A DNA stretch of 5,719 nt from Prevotellaceae bacterium (GTDB lineage: Bacteria > Bacteroidota > Bacteroidia > Bacteroidales > Bacteroidaceae): contig JAFLUV010000147.1 in assembly GCA_022508635.1 (NCBI GenBank), positions 1 through 5,719 on the forward strand, in the 5' to 3' direction. The number at the start of each line of letters is the position of its first letter. Within the stretch, counting starts at the first letter, position 1. Below, piece after piece: positions 1-5,714 of the stretch. A model generated the notes under the pieces. The model searched no databases and was not told where the DNA came from. It was given only the letters and a program-made list of their open reading frames with translations. The translations under genes and the position numbers were made by a program.

Positions 1-45
1 AAGGGCATCTACGTCAAGGACGGCAGGAAGGTAATGCTCAGGTAA
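1..45 (+). CDS. C-terminal end of a secreted protein (partial, 5' end outside window)
   Basis: Only the last 14 codons and a TAA stop are present, reading KGIYVKDGRKVMLR. A glycine, an aromatic residue, a short polar turn and then a lysine-rich strand ending almost at the stop is the usual finish of short C-terminal tails on exported Prevotella/Bacteroidetes proteins, which resemble the end of type IX secretion sorting domains. That reading rests on family knowledge; nothing of the main protein is visible, so its function cannot be given. The same 14 residues, encoded by identical bases, end the minus-strand gene at the other end of the window. The gene converges on the HpaII-like gene, and a hairpin terminator lies 30 bp after its stop. 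Confidence 0.7.
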   Translation, partial: KGIYVKDGRKVMLR

Positions 46-50
46 AGGCA
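1..50 (+). repeat. Left arm of a 50-bp perfect terminal inverted repeat
   Basis: Bases 1-50 are identical, base for base, to the reverse complement of 5665-5714. The repeat spans the 14 C-terminal codons, the TAA stop and 5 bases after the stop, then identity is lost (AGTCCT here, GGGCTT in the other copy). Since every wobble position and some non-coding bases agree, protein-level constraint alone does not explain it; a recent copy, gene conversion or a multi-copy tail sequence is more likely. The left arm begins at the first base of the window, so its true outer limit is unknown. Confidence 0.95.
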
Positions 51-75
51 AGTCCTACCGACTTCAGTCATTCCC

Positions 76-116
76 AAACGTATTGAGCCCGGCATTGCAC
101 CGGGCTCAATACGTTT
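76..116. terminator. Bidirectional hairpin terminator between convergent genes
   Basis: A perfect 17-bp stem (76-92 with 100-116) encloses a 7-base loop. On the plus strand the stem runs into TTTT (114-117); on the minus strand it ends in TTT followed by GGG. It lies 30 bp after the stop of the plus-strand gene and 50 bp after the stop of the HpaII-like gene, so it probably ends both transcripts. Both arms contain CCGG, the site cut by HpaII itself. I see nothing else in 46-166. Confidence 0.85.
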
Positions 117-166
117 TCCTCTCGACCTTGCCGTACCTGTTCCGCAACCATGCAGGGAAGCGGCTT

Positions 167-1240
167 TCAGAGCACGAGCTTCAGGTTGAGCTTCAGGTAG
201 TAGTTGCCGTTCTCGCGTTCCAGGTAGCCGTACTTGTCCTCGTCGGGAAGCGTCTTTGCCAGCTTGGCGTGGGTAAGCAGGAAGTCGCTGAAAGGCTGTT
301 CGTCGGCACGCAGGAAGGCAGACAGCGTACCGTTCTCGTCCGCCATGAGATAGCCGCCGATGGCACTGGCGCGCCCGTTCCAGATGACCTGCGGGCGGAG
401 TCCCCAGGCCGTGGCAAGCAGGAGCTGCCGCACCTTGTACTGATAGAAGCCGTGCTTGTGCAGCAGTTCGTCCTTCATCTTCAGCGGGTTCCTCTCGTCC
501 AGCATCTTGACCAGCTCGCTCAGCCGGTTCGTCCCGTCAAGGTGCAGCGTCATGAGCATTGCCGCGATGATGCGCGGCAGGTTGGTGTCGAGCATGAGGA
601 GGTTGCTGCGGAACACCCTGTCGGCAACGTCGCTGTAGCGCAGTGTGCCGCCCTGGCTCTGTATGTAGAGGATGCGGCGTGCCACCTCGGCAACGTTCTC
701 CGGCTGTTCCGTGTGGTTGATCTTGCTTACGGCAGGCTGGGAGAAGCGCACGCCGCTCTGCTCGTACTTGATGTTTGCCGCGCGTCCTCCGGCAAACAGC
801 GGGGGATTGTTGCAGAGGCGACTGTGCAGGCGCATGCCGGTCAGCGGCGCGTCGGCGTGCCAGAGCGCCAGGTGCAGGTCGGTACGGTCGTCAGTCTGTG
901 CCTCCATGTCGTAGATGGCAAGTGCGTCGAGGAATCCCTCCATGTCTGTGATGTCAATCTCTTCTCTGCCCTGTTGCCTCAGCCGGCCGAGCAGCCACTC
1001 TGCAGCAGCCGCAAAGTCCTCCCGTGGGAAGCGGACGTCCATGGCAGTCCCCTGTATGTGTACTTCCTTCTCCTCGATGGTATAGAGACGCTGCCCGTCG
1101 TGCTCGCGTCGCTGCACGGCAGCCACGGGTATGTCGCCGTCAGCCTTGCCCAGTGCATTGGCACGGCCTATGCTTCCGCCTGCCAGCAGCGAGAAAAGGG
1201 TGTAGAGTTCATTGGCTTCGCGCCTTGTCGCTTTAGTCAT
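167..1240 (-). CDS. HpaII-family type II restriction endonuclease-like protein, probably with altered active site
   Basis: This 357-residue protein has the length and block order of the HpaII restriction endonuclease family (HpaII cuts CCGG). By recalled family patterns the N-terminus NELYTLFSLLAGG (10-22) fits the conserved E-x-Y-x-x-F-K-L-L-A-x-G opening. TDMEGFLD (98-105) precedes the nuclease core. The C-terminal third has HGFYQYKVRQLLL (263-275), W-N-G-R-x-S-A-I-G-G-Y (287-297) and the end ENGNYYLKLNLKL (343-355). In the core, D121 fits the conserved acid, but where members I recall have G-F-S-I-K-S this protein has G-M-R-L-H-S (135-140), so the catalytic lysine seems replaced by H139. 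No DNA methyltransferase or Vsr gene is adjacent, unlike a usual restriction-modification pair. The gene is GC-rich like its surroundings, not AT-rich as many recently acquired restriction genes are. The ATG at 1238-1240 fits the N-terminal family block and lies about 42 bases below a -7 box. Family call fairly firm; loss of activity is inference. Confidence 0.8.
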   Translation of the reverse strand: MTKATRREANELYTLFSLLAGGSIGRANALGKADGDIPVAAVQRREHDGQRLYTIEEKEVHIQGTAMDVRFPREDFAAAAEWLLGRLRQQGREEIDITDMEGFLDALAIYDMEAQTDDRTDLHLALWHADAPLTGMRLHSRLCNNPPLFAGGRAANIKYEQSGVRFSQPAVSKINHTEQPENVAEVARRILYIQSQGGTLRYSDVADRVFRSNLLMLDTNLPRIIAAMLMTLHLDGTNRLSELVKMLDERNPLKMKDELLHKHGFYQYKVRQLLLATAWGLRPQVIWNGRASAIGGYLMADENGTLSAFLRADEQPFSDFLLTHAKLAKTLPDEDKYGYLERENGNYYLKLNLKLVL

Positions 1241-1282
1241 ACAAATAAGTCTTAGTCTTTATGGGAAAATCAAATTTTCGTG

Positions 1283-1290
1283 CAAAGATA
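1283..1290 (-). promoter_or_regulatory. Putative -7 box for the HpaII-like gene
   Basis: Read on the minus strand this is TATCTTTG, a match to the Bacteroidetes -7 consensus TAnnTTTG, 42 bases upstream of the ATG at 1240. No TTTG is seen at the expected 19-21 bases further upstream, so only half of the promoter is supported. The leader downstream is A/T-rich without a Shine-Dalgarno sequence, as is usual in this phylum. Confidence 0.5.
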
Positions 1291-1312
1291 AGCAAATTAA
1301 AAAATAATTCAG

Positions 1313-1320
1313 TACCTTTG
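1313..1320 (+). promoter_or_regulatory. Putative -7 box for the SlyD-like gene (and aroC)
   Basis: TACCTTTG matches the Bacteroidetes -7 consensus TAnnTTTG and is followed by CACG, 31 bases before the ATG at 1352. The -33 TTTG is not recognisable at the expected spacing. No comparable box is seen in the 63-bp gap before aroC, so this promoter probably serves both plus-strand genes. Confidence 0.55.
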
Positions 1321-1351
1321 CACGTAATTTATATAATTAAGGTAAGGATTT

Positions 1352-1930
1352 ATGGCTACTGAGAACAAAAACAAGTACATCGCCGTGATGTACAAACTCT
1401 ATACGGCTGCTCCCGGCGAAGAACCCGAGTTGATGGAGGAAACGGCTGAGGGCGAACCTTTCATCTTTGTCAGTGCACTGGGCATGACGCTCGATGCCTT
1501 CGAGGCACAGATTGTTTCCCTGAAGGCCGGCGATACCTTCGACTTTACCCTCGCGCCTGCCGATGCTTATGGCGAATATGAAGCCTCAGGCAAGCAGGCA
1601 GTGCCGCGCAGCGTCTTTGAAATCAACGGCAAGCTGGACTCCCGCTTCATCTACGAAGGTGCAGTCGTCCCCCTGAACAGTCCTGATGGAGCACGCTTCA
1701 ACGGGCTCATCGTCGAGATAGGAGAGCAGACGATAACCGTCGACATCAATCATCCGTTGGCCGGTAAAAGCCTTAACTTCGTGGGTTCTGTCGTTGAGGC
1801 TCGCGATGCAACCAATGAGGAGATACGCGATGCCCTTAACCAGATAACGGGTTGTGGCGGCTGTGGAGGCGGTTGCGGAGGCGGCAGTTGCGGAGGTGGC
1901 GGCTGTGACAACTGTAGCGGTTGCAAATAA
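1352..1930 (+). CDS. slyD: SlyD-type FKBP peptidyl-prolyl cis-trans isomerase with Cys/Gly-rich C-terminal tail
   Basis: The 192-residue protein is a cytoplasmic FKBP-fold prolyl isomerase and chaperone of the SlyD branch; there is no signal peptide. The FKBP half opens with YIAVMYKLY (9-17). The flap region carries A-P-A-D-A-Y-G-E-Y (68-76), a SlyD signature, followed by the inserted chaperone domain (roughly 77-125). The fold closes with VDINHPLAGKSLNF (130-143), the second SlyD signature. Escherichia coli SlyD ends in a His-rich nickel-binding tail. Here residues 167-192 are almost only glycine and cysteine, with seven Cys at 168, 171, 175, 180, 185, 188 and 191, several in C-x2-C or C-x3-C spacing, which suggests soft-metal binding. 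The ATG is the start because it lies 31 bases below a -7 box and gives the usual N-terminus. aroC follows after 63 bp on the same strand. Isomerase call firm; metal role inferred. Confidence 0.92.
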   Translation: MATENKNKYIAVMYKLYTAAPGEEPELMEETAEGEPFIFVSALGMTLDAFEAQIVSLKAGDTFDFTLAPADAYGEYEASGKQAVPRSVFEINGKLDSRFIYEGAVVPLNSPDGARFNGLIVEIGEQTITVDINHPLAGKSLNFVGSVVEARDATNEEIRDALNQITGCGGCGGGCGGGSCGGGGCDNCSGCK

Positions 1931-1993
1931 ATAGTCAGGCTTAGCCTTAGTGTCTGGACTCTCTTGATGAAATCAACCTAAAGCCTCATTATT

Positions 1994-3076
1994 GTGAACA
2001 CATTTGGACAGATTTTCCGCCTCACCACTTTTGGCGAGAGTCATGGGGCAGCTGTAGGCGGCATCATTGATGGTATGCCGGCAGGGATTGAGGTCGATAC
2101 AGACTTCATCCAAAGTGAACTGGCTCGCCGTAAGCCTGGACAGAGCAGCCTTACCACGGCTCGTAAGGAAGACGACGAAGTGGAGCTCCTCAGCGGTATC
2201 TTTGAGGGACATACTACAGGTTGCCCCATCGGATTCCTCGTGCGCAACACCAACCAGCACAGTCAGGACTATGAGAACATGCGTAACGTGTTCCGTCCTT
2301 CGCATGCCGACTTCACCTATGAGCAGAAGTATGGCGTGCGTGACTATCGCGGTGGTGGACGCAGTTCGGCTCGCGAGACTATCAGCCGTGTCGTAGGTGG
2401 TGCCTTTGCCAAGCTTGCGCTTCGCCAGGCAGGTATCAGCATTCAAGCCTATACCCAGCAGGTGGGAAACATCATCCTGCCTGGTTCCTATAAGGACTAT
2501 AACCTGGAGAAGGCAGAGCAGAACACTGTACGTTGTCCGGACGACAAAGTGGCAGAACAAATGTCGCAGCTCATTATGTCGGTAAAGGCTGAGGGCGACA
2601 CTATAGGCGGTGTCATAGCATGTGTCATAAAGGGTTGTCCCGTGGGATTAGGTGAGCCGGTGTTTGACAGGCTTCATGCAAGGCTTGGAGCAGCGATGCT
2701 CAGCATCAACGCAGTCAAAGGCTTTGAGTATGGTCTTGGCTTTGCAGGAGCTTGCGGTCGTGGCAGTGAACAAAACGACATCTTTGTGCCAGACGGCAGT
2801 GGCGGCATAACAACCCGAACGAACAACAGTGGCGGCATTCAGGGTGGTATCTCGAACGGTCAGGACATATACTTCCGCGTTGCTTTCAAGCCTGTTGCTA
2901 CGTTGTTGTTTGAGCAGGAGACGGTTGACAAGCAAGGCAATGCCACTACGCTGACGGCCAAAGGTCGCCATGATGCTTGCGTCTTGCCGCGAGCAGTACC
3001 TGTGGTAGAAGCAATGGCAGCAATGACAGTACTTGATGCCTACCTGCTCGACAGGTCGACCCAGATGGGCAAGTGA
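1994..3076 (+). CDS. aroC: Chorismate synthase
   Basis: Chorismate synthase converts 5-enolpyruvylshikimate-3-phosphate to chorismate, the last shikimate-pathway step, using reduced FMN in the cytoplasm. The 360-residue length is normal. Signature blocks are present in order: FGESHG (13-18, with H17) followed by G-x-I-x-D-G-M-P-A-G to residue 31; RPSHADFTYEQKYG (101-114, H104 as second invariant His); DYRGGGRSSARET (117-129); GGIQGGISNG (280-289); RHDACVLPR (325-333). The start is GTG: an in-frame TAA sits at 1979-1981, only 12 bases upstream, with no ATG between, and the N-terminus MNTFGQIFRLTTFGESHG is what the family has. No SD or clear promoter is seen in the 63-bp gap (1931-1993), which holds only a small AGGCT-T-AGCCT palindrome, so transcription with slyD is likely. 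Its last 37 bp overlap the convergent EEP gene. Confidence 0.97.
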   Translation: MNTFGQIFRLTTFGESHGAAVGGIIDGMPAGIEVDTDFIQSELARRKPGQSSLTTARKEDDEVELLSGIFEGHTTGCPIGFLVRNTNQHSQDYENMRNVFRPSHADFTYEQKYGVRDYRGGGRSSARETISRVVGGAFAKLALRQAGISIQAYTQQVGNIILPGSYKDYNLEKAEQNTVRCPDDKVAEQMSQLIMSVKAEGDTIGGVIACVIKGCPVGLGEPVFDRLHARLGAAMLSINAVKGFEYGLGFAGACGRGSEQNDIFVPDGSGGITTRTNNSGGIQGGISNGQDIYFRVAFKPVATLLFEQETVDKQGNATTLTAKGRHDACVLPRAVPVVEAMAAMTVLDAYLLDRSTQMGK

Positions 3077-3990
3077 TCGCTGAATCCTCCTTTATATACA
3101 GGACCCTGATAGGTACGCCACGGCGTGCCTTTTTCTGTTAATAGGAATGGGAAGCGTCCTACTTTAAGCTCTTTGCAGCGGGGATGCAGGCGCTGGCTGA
3201 CAAGGATGTGGTCAAGGAATCCCCAAAGATGCTGGAAATAATAAGTGCCCTGTGCACGTCGCAGTTCTTTGCGGCTTTGTGGCATGAGTGAAATCATGCG
3301 ATCACCTATGATGCGGAAGATGGCATCGCGGGGTTCTGCATTGAAATCCCCCATGAGCAAGATACTTTTGTCTTGCAGGCTGTCAAGAAGGGTGCAGAGT
3401 GTCCTGACGGCAAGTTTTCTATGTGCCTCGCCTTGTCTTCCGCTTCCGGCACGGCTGGGCAAGTGTAGCATTATGAAATGTAATGTGTCTGGTTGGGTAG
3501 GGCAGAGTCCCCAGACGTACAGGATATCTCGCGTGGGGGGATGGCCGTGGTCTACTGAAGGGATGCGTATTGCCTGATGTCCCAGTGGACGAAACTGCAG
3601 GGAGTCATACAGCATTGCCACATCGATGCCCCGGGGATCAGGACTCTCTTCGTGGATATAGGCGTAGCGTGCTATGCGCAGGGGACTGCGTCGGGTCAGG
3701 TCGCGCAGGACGGTGTCGTTCTCCACCTCGCATATCCCGATGGCCATCGGCCAATCGTCGTCGCCTGCAACGGCTGCTATGGTGCGCGAAAGGTTGTCGA
3801 GTTTTTTCCAGTAGCGCCCGCGGGTCCAGTGGTGAATACCTTCCGGAAGGAACTCCAAGTCATCGTGGAGCGAGTCGTGTTGGCAGTCGAAGAGGTTTTC
3901 TACGTTCCACCACATTACCCGTTGCGCCATACTGCCCGACGGGATAACAAATATCACGCAGAGAAGGAGAGAGCAGATGTGCCGTTCCAC
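3040..3990 (-). CDS. Exported endonuclease/exonuclease/phosphatase (EEP)-fold hydrolase
   Basis: This 316-residue protein has the metal-dependent EEP fold shared by exonuclease III, DNase I and phosphodiesterases. Visible motifs in order: WWNVENLFD (27-35; N29 and E31), I-C-E-V-E-N (86-91; E88), R-G-I-D-V-A-M-L-Y (120-128), M-L-H-L-P-S-R (174-180; H176), G-D-F-N (214-217), W-G-F-L-D-H-I-L (256-263) and F-S-D-H-L-P (303-308; D305, H306). All expected catalytic positions appear intact. Residues 1-22 form a signal peptide (MERHICSLLLCVIF..., likely cut after S-M-A before QR), without a lipobox, so it should be periplasmic or secreted. The start is GTG (3988-3990), chosen because it gives the complete signal peptide; the first ATG falls at residue 21. 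It follows the GHL10 gene by 3 bp and probably relies on coupled translation. Substrate is unknown: nucleic acid, a phosphoester or a lipid head group are possible. Confidence 0.88.
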   Translation of the reverse strand: MERHICSLLLCVIFVIPSGSMAQRVMWWNVENLFDCQHDSLHDDLEFLPEGIHHWTRGRYWKKLDNLSRTIAAVAGDDDWPMAIGICEVENDTVLRDLTRRSPLRIARYAYIHEESPDPRGIDVAMLYDSLQFRPLGHQAIRIPSVDHGHPPTRDILYVWGLCPTQPDTLHFIMLHLPSRAGSGRQGEAHRKLAVRTLCTLLDSLQDKSILLMGDFNAEPRDAIFRIIGDRMISLMPQSRKELRRAQGTYYFQHLWGFLDHILVSQRLHPRCKELKVGRFPFLLTEKGTPWRTYQGPVYKGGFSDHLPIWVDLSSR

Positions 3991-3993
3991 CCC

Positions 3994-5475
3994 TTACAGC
4001 TTTACCTTCTTCTTTGCTGCCTTCGATTCGTTATGCAGGCGGTCAAGGGCTGTCACGACGAATGTAAACTTCGTCTCGCCGCCCTGGTAAGAGAGTGGGA
4101 GCATCGTATTGCGGGTGATGCAGAGAATCTTTGAAGCATCGTCCGTGTCTATCTCCTCGCCCGGAGCAAAGCAGTAGACTACGTACTGCTGAGCCTCGTC
4201 CATTATGGACTTGCCCTTTGGAGCAGACCAGCAGAGCACGGGGCCGTCTCCTGTCCATATTATTGCCGTCTTGCGGGGCTTGCCGGGTGCATGTCTGTCT
4301 ATCCAGGGCATTAGGGGTTGCAGGGCAGGGGTGCTGTGGTATTGCTGACGCAACACTTCCTGGTAGTTGCCGGGGTTCTGGCATACGGCTGCGGCGTACC
4401 ACTGGCAGCTGCCTTGTATGCCGGGCAACGAGCGCTGCCACTGATACTTGCGGTGCATCTGGTGCTGGGCGGGATTGTATGGGTCGGGGAACTTGACCGT
4501 GCGCTCTACGTCTTGTCCGACGTATATGGGGCGCTGTCCTGCGTTCTTGCTCCACCACTGGACGAGTGTCTCGTAGTCAGCAGCCTTGTTTCCTATCTCC
4601 CAGTATATCTGGGGTATGTTGTAGTCTACCCATCCCTGACGCACCCATTCCAGTACGTCGGCATAGAGGTCGTCATAGTTTTGCAGTCCGTTGGTGGCAC
4701 TGCCGTTGGGGTCGCTGCGCTGGTTGCGGTAGATGCCGAACGGCGAGACGCCGAACTTCACCCAAGGCTTTACTTCGCGTATCTCGTGGCACATCTGTTG
4801 CATGAACTTGTTTACGTTCTGCCGGCGCCATTCGCTGCGTTCCATTCCGCCGCCATAGACGCTGTAGGAAGCGTCGTCGGGAATGGGCACGCCTGCTACG
4901 GGGTAGGGGTAGAAGTAGTCGTCTATGTGGATGCCGTCTACGTCGTAGCGGCTGACGATGTCGCGTACTACCTGACAGATGTAGTCGCGGTTCTCGGGTC
5001 GTCCGGGGTCGAAGAGGAAGAGGCCGTCGTAGTCGAAGAAACGGTCGGGGTGGCGTGCGTATTCATGTGTCGATGCCAGGGCTGTCGTTCCCTTCATCTT
5101 TGCGCGGTAGGGGTTTATCCAGGCGTGCAGTTCCATGTTTCGTGCGTGGCACTGGTCTATCATCCACTGCAGGGGATCCCAATAGGGGTTGGGCGGTGTG
5201 CCTTGCTGGCCGGTGAGGTAGCGGCTCCAGGGTTCAATCAGGCTGGGATAGAGTGCATCGCCTTCGACGCGTACCTGGAAGAATATGGCGTTGATGCCGT
5301 CGCGCTGCAGGTCGTTCAACTGGCTGGTGAGCATGGCTTGCATGCGGTCGCGACCAAGGTTCATGAACTGTCCGTTGACGGCCTGTATCCAGGCTCCGCG
5401 AAATTCTCTCTTAGGGTTTTGCCCCATTGCTGTTGCTGCAATGAGGAGCAGCAGAATAAGTGATTTGTATTTCAT
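3994..5475 (-). CDS. Exported GHL10-type (DUF187/YngK-DigH-like) glycoside hydrolase with C-terminal FN3-like domain
   Basis: The 493-residue product starts with a signal peptide (MKYKSLILLLLIAATAMG, no lipobox cysteine), then the GHL10 TIM-barrel: EFRGAWIQAV (24-33), FFQVRVEGDALYPS (65-78), HAWINPYR (117-124), DPGRPENRDY (156-165), VDGIHIDDYFYPYP (179-192), KFGVSPFGIYR (240-250) and PQIYWEIG (288-295). The acidic residues in HIDDY and YWEIG are the likely catalytic region. Residues about 400-493 look like a fibronectin-III-type module (V-L-C-W-S-A-P, Y-V-V-Y, F-V-V-T-A-L-D). A characterised relative, E. coli DigH (YddW), cleaves denuded peptidoglycan glycans; that activity is inferred here, not shown. 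I chose the ATG at 5475 over one 18 bases upstream (5493), because the upstream ATG overlaps the -7 box and would spoil the signal peptide. It is the first gene of a two-gene operon with the exported EEP protein. Confidence 0.88.
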   Translation of the reverse strand: MKYKSLILLLLIAATAMGQNPKREFRGAWIQAVNGQFMNLGRDRMQAMLTSQLNDLQRDGINAIFFQVRVEGDALYPSLIEPWSRYLTGQQGTPPNPYWDPLQWMIDQCHARNMELHAWINPYRAKMKGTTALASTHEYARHPDRFFDYDGLFLFDPGRPENRDYICQVVRDIVSRYDVDGIHIDDYFYPYPVAGVPIPDDASYSVYGGGMERSEWRRQNVNKFMQQMCHEIREVKPWVKFGVSPFGIYRNQRSDPNGSATNGLQNYDDLYADVLEWVRQGWVDYNIPQIYWEIGNKAADYETLVQWWSKNAGQRPIYVGQDVERTVKFPDPYNPAQHQMHRKYQWQRSLPGIQGSCQWYAAAVCQNPGNYQEVLRQQYHSTPALQPLMPWIDRHAPGKPRKTAIIWTGDGPVLCWSAPKGKSIMDEAQQYVVYCFAPGEEIDTDDASKILCITRNTMLPLSYQGGETKFTFVVTALDRLHNESKAAKKKVKL

Positions 5476-5482
5476 AGTGATG

Positions 5483-5513
5483 CAAAGGTACATAATTCTT
5501 TTGGAACGGCAAA
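5483..5513 (-). promoter_or_regulatory. Full-consensus Bacteroidetes promoter for the GHL10-EEP operon
   Basis: On the minus strand TTTG (5513-5510) is followed after 19 bases by TACCTTTG (5490-5483), matching both -33 TTTG and -7 TAnnTTTG at the standard spacing. Only seven bases (CATCACT) separate the box from the ATG at 5475. Transcription normally starts a few bases after this box, so the message should have no leader or only a few bases of one. It also settles the start codon, since the ATG at 5493 lies upstream of the box. Confidence 0.8.
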
Positions 5514-5525
5514 GTGTTTTGCCGT
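5506..5525. repeat. Palindrome overlapping the -33 element (possible operator)
   Basis: ACGGCAAA (5506-5513) and TTTGCCGT (5518-5525) are perfect 8-bp inverted arms around GTGT. The left arm contains the -33 TTTG of the operon promoter. The size and position suit a dimeric regulator site; no regulator gene is present in the window. Bases 5526-5585 show nothing further that I can recognise. Confidence 0.5.
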
Positions 5526-5590
5526 GTTTTTGGGAAATACATGCATACTGAATGCAGTCTGGTTCATGGTATTGTGTGGGGCGATGAAAA

Positions 5591-5622
5591 AAGGCTGAAT
5601 CCCCTGTTCAGGGTTCAGCCTT
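5591..5622 (-). terminator. Intrinsic terminator of the right-end partial gene
   Basis: Arms 5591-5599 plus CCC (5601-5603) pair with GGG (5611-5613) plus 5614-5622, giving 12 bp with one bulged T at 5600. On the minus strand the stem runs into six T (complement of A 5587-5592), a proper U-tract for a gene ending at 5670. On the plus strand the tract is TTTCCTTTT, so some reverse activity is possible. A second small hairpin (TCGGAG 5640-5645 with CTCCGA 5653-5658, 7-base loop) lies between the stop codon and this terminator. Confidence 0.85.
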
Positions 5623-5664
5623 TCCTTTTCGTGAGTACGTCGGAGTATGATTCTCCGAAAGCCC

Positions 5665-5714
5665 TGCCTTTACCTGAGCATTACCTTCCTGCCGTCCTTG
5701 ACGTAGATGCCCTT
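5665..5714 (-). repeat. Right arm of a 50-bp perfect terminal inverted repeat
   Basis: The reverse complement of these bases equals 1-50 exactly. Beyond the inner edge (5664 downward) the two copies differ at once. On the outer side five further bases remain in the window (5715-5719), with no counterpart visible on the left, so the repeat may be longer than 50 bp in the genome. Confidence 0.95.

Larger units (their letters stand above)
1279..1324. repeat. Inverted repeat made of the two divergent -7 boxes
   Basis: CGTGCAAAGATA (1279-1290) and TACCTTTGCACG (1313-1324) are inverted copies, 11 of 12 bases matching, with a 22-base A/T-rich centre. Each arm contains one -7 box plus four flanking bases. 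The symmetry may simply be two similar promoters back to back; the flanking CACG agreement on both sides goes beyond the promoter consensus and could mark a shared regulator site. Confidence 0.6.

Noticed and set aside
83..1255. Long plus-strand open frame (390 codons) opposite the HpaII-like gene
   Set aside because: It is antisense to a family-recognisable protein, runs through the terminator hairpin, and its translation shows no domain; it arises from GC-rich codon structure.
1850..1927. Cys-rich tail of SlyD as a separate zinc finger, rubredoxin or ferredoxin-like domain
   Set aside because: Spacing does not fit paired CxxC knuckles with structured residues between; it is low-complexity glycine with cysteines at the end of a known fold.
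1931..1993. Promoter or riboswitch between slyD and aroC
   Set aside because: No TAnnTTTG box and only a 5-bp palindrome are visible in 63 bp, too little for a structured RNA.
1973..2560. Minus-strand open frame of 195 codons within aroC
   Set aside because: It is antisense to fully conserved chorismate synthase signatures and has no recognisable motif or promoter.
4318..5463. Long valine-rich plus-strand open frame (381 codons) that looks membrane-like
   Set aside because: It is the antisense frame of the GHL10 gene; the hydrophobic look comes from reversed codons, and the minus-strand frame has clear family motifs and a signal peptide.
5476..5493. Six-residue longer N-terminus (MYLCIT) for the GHL10 protein
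   Set aside because: The upstream ATG precedes and overlaps the -7 box, so it should not be in the mRNA, and MKYKSLILL is a proper signal-peptide start.
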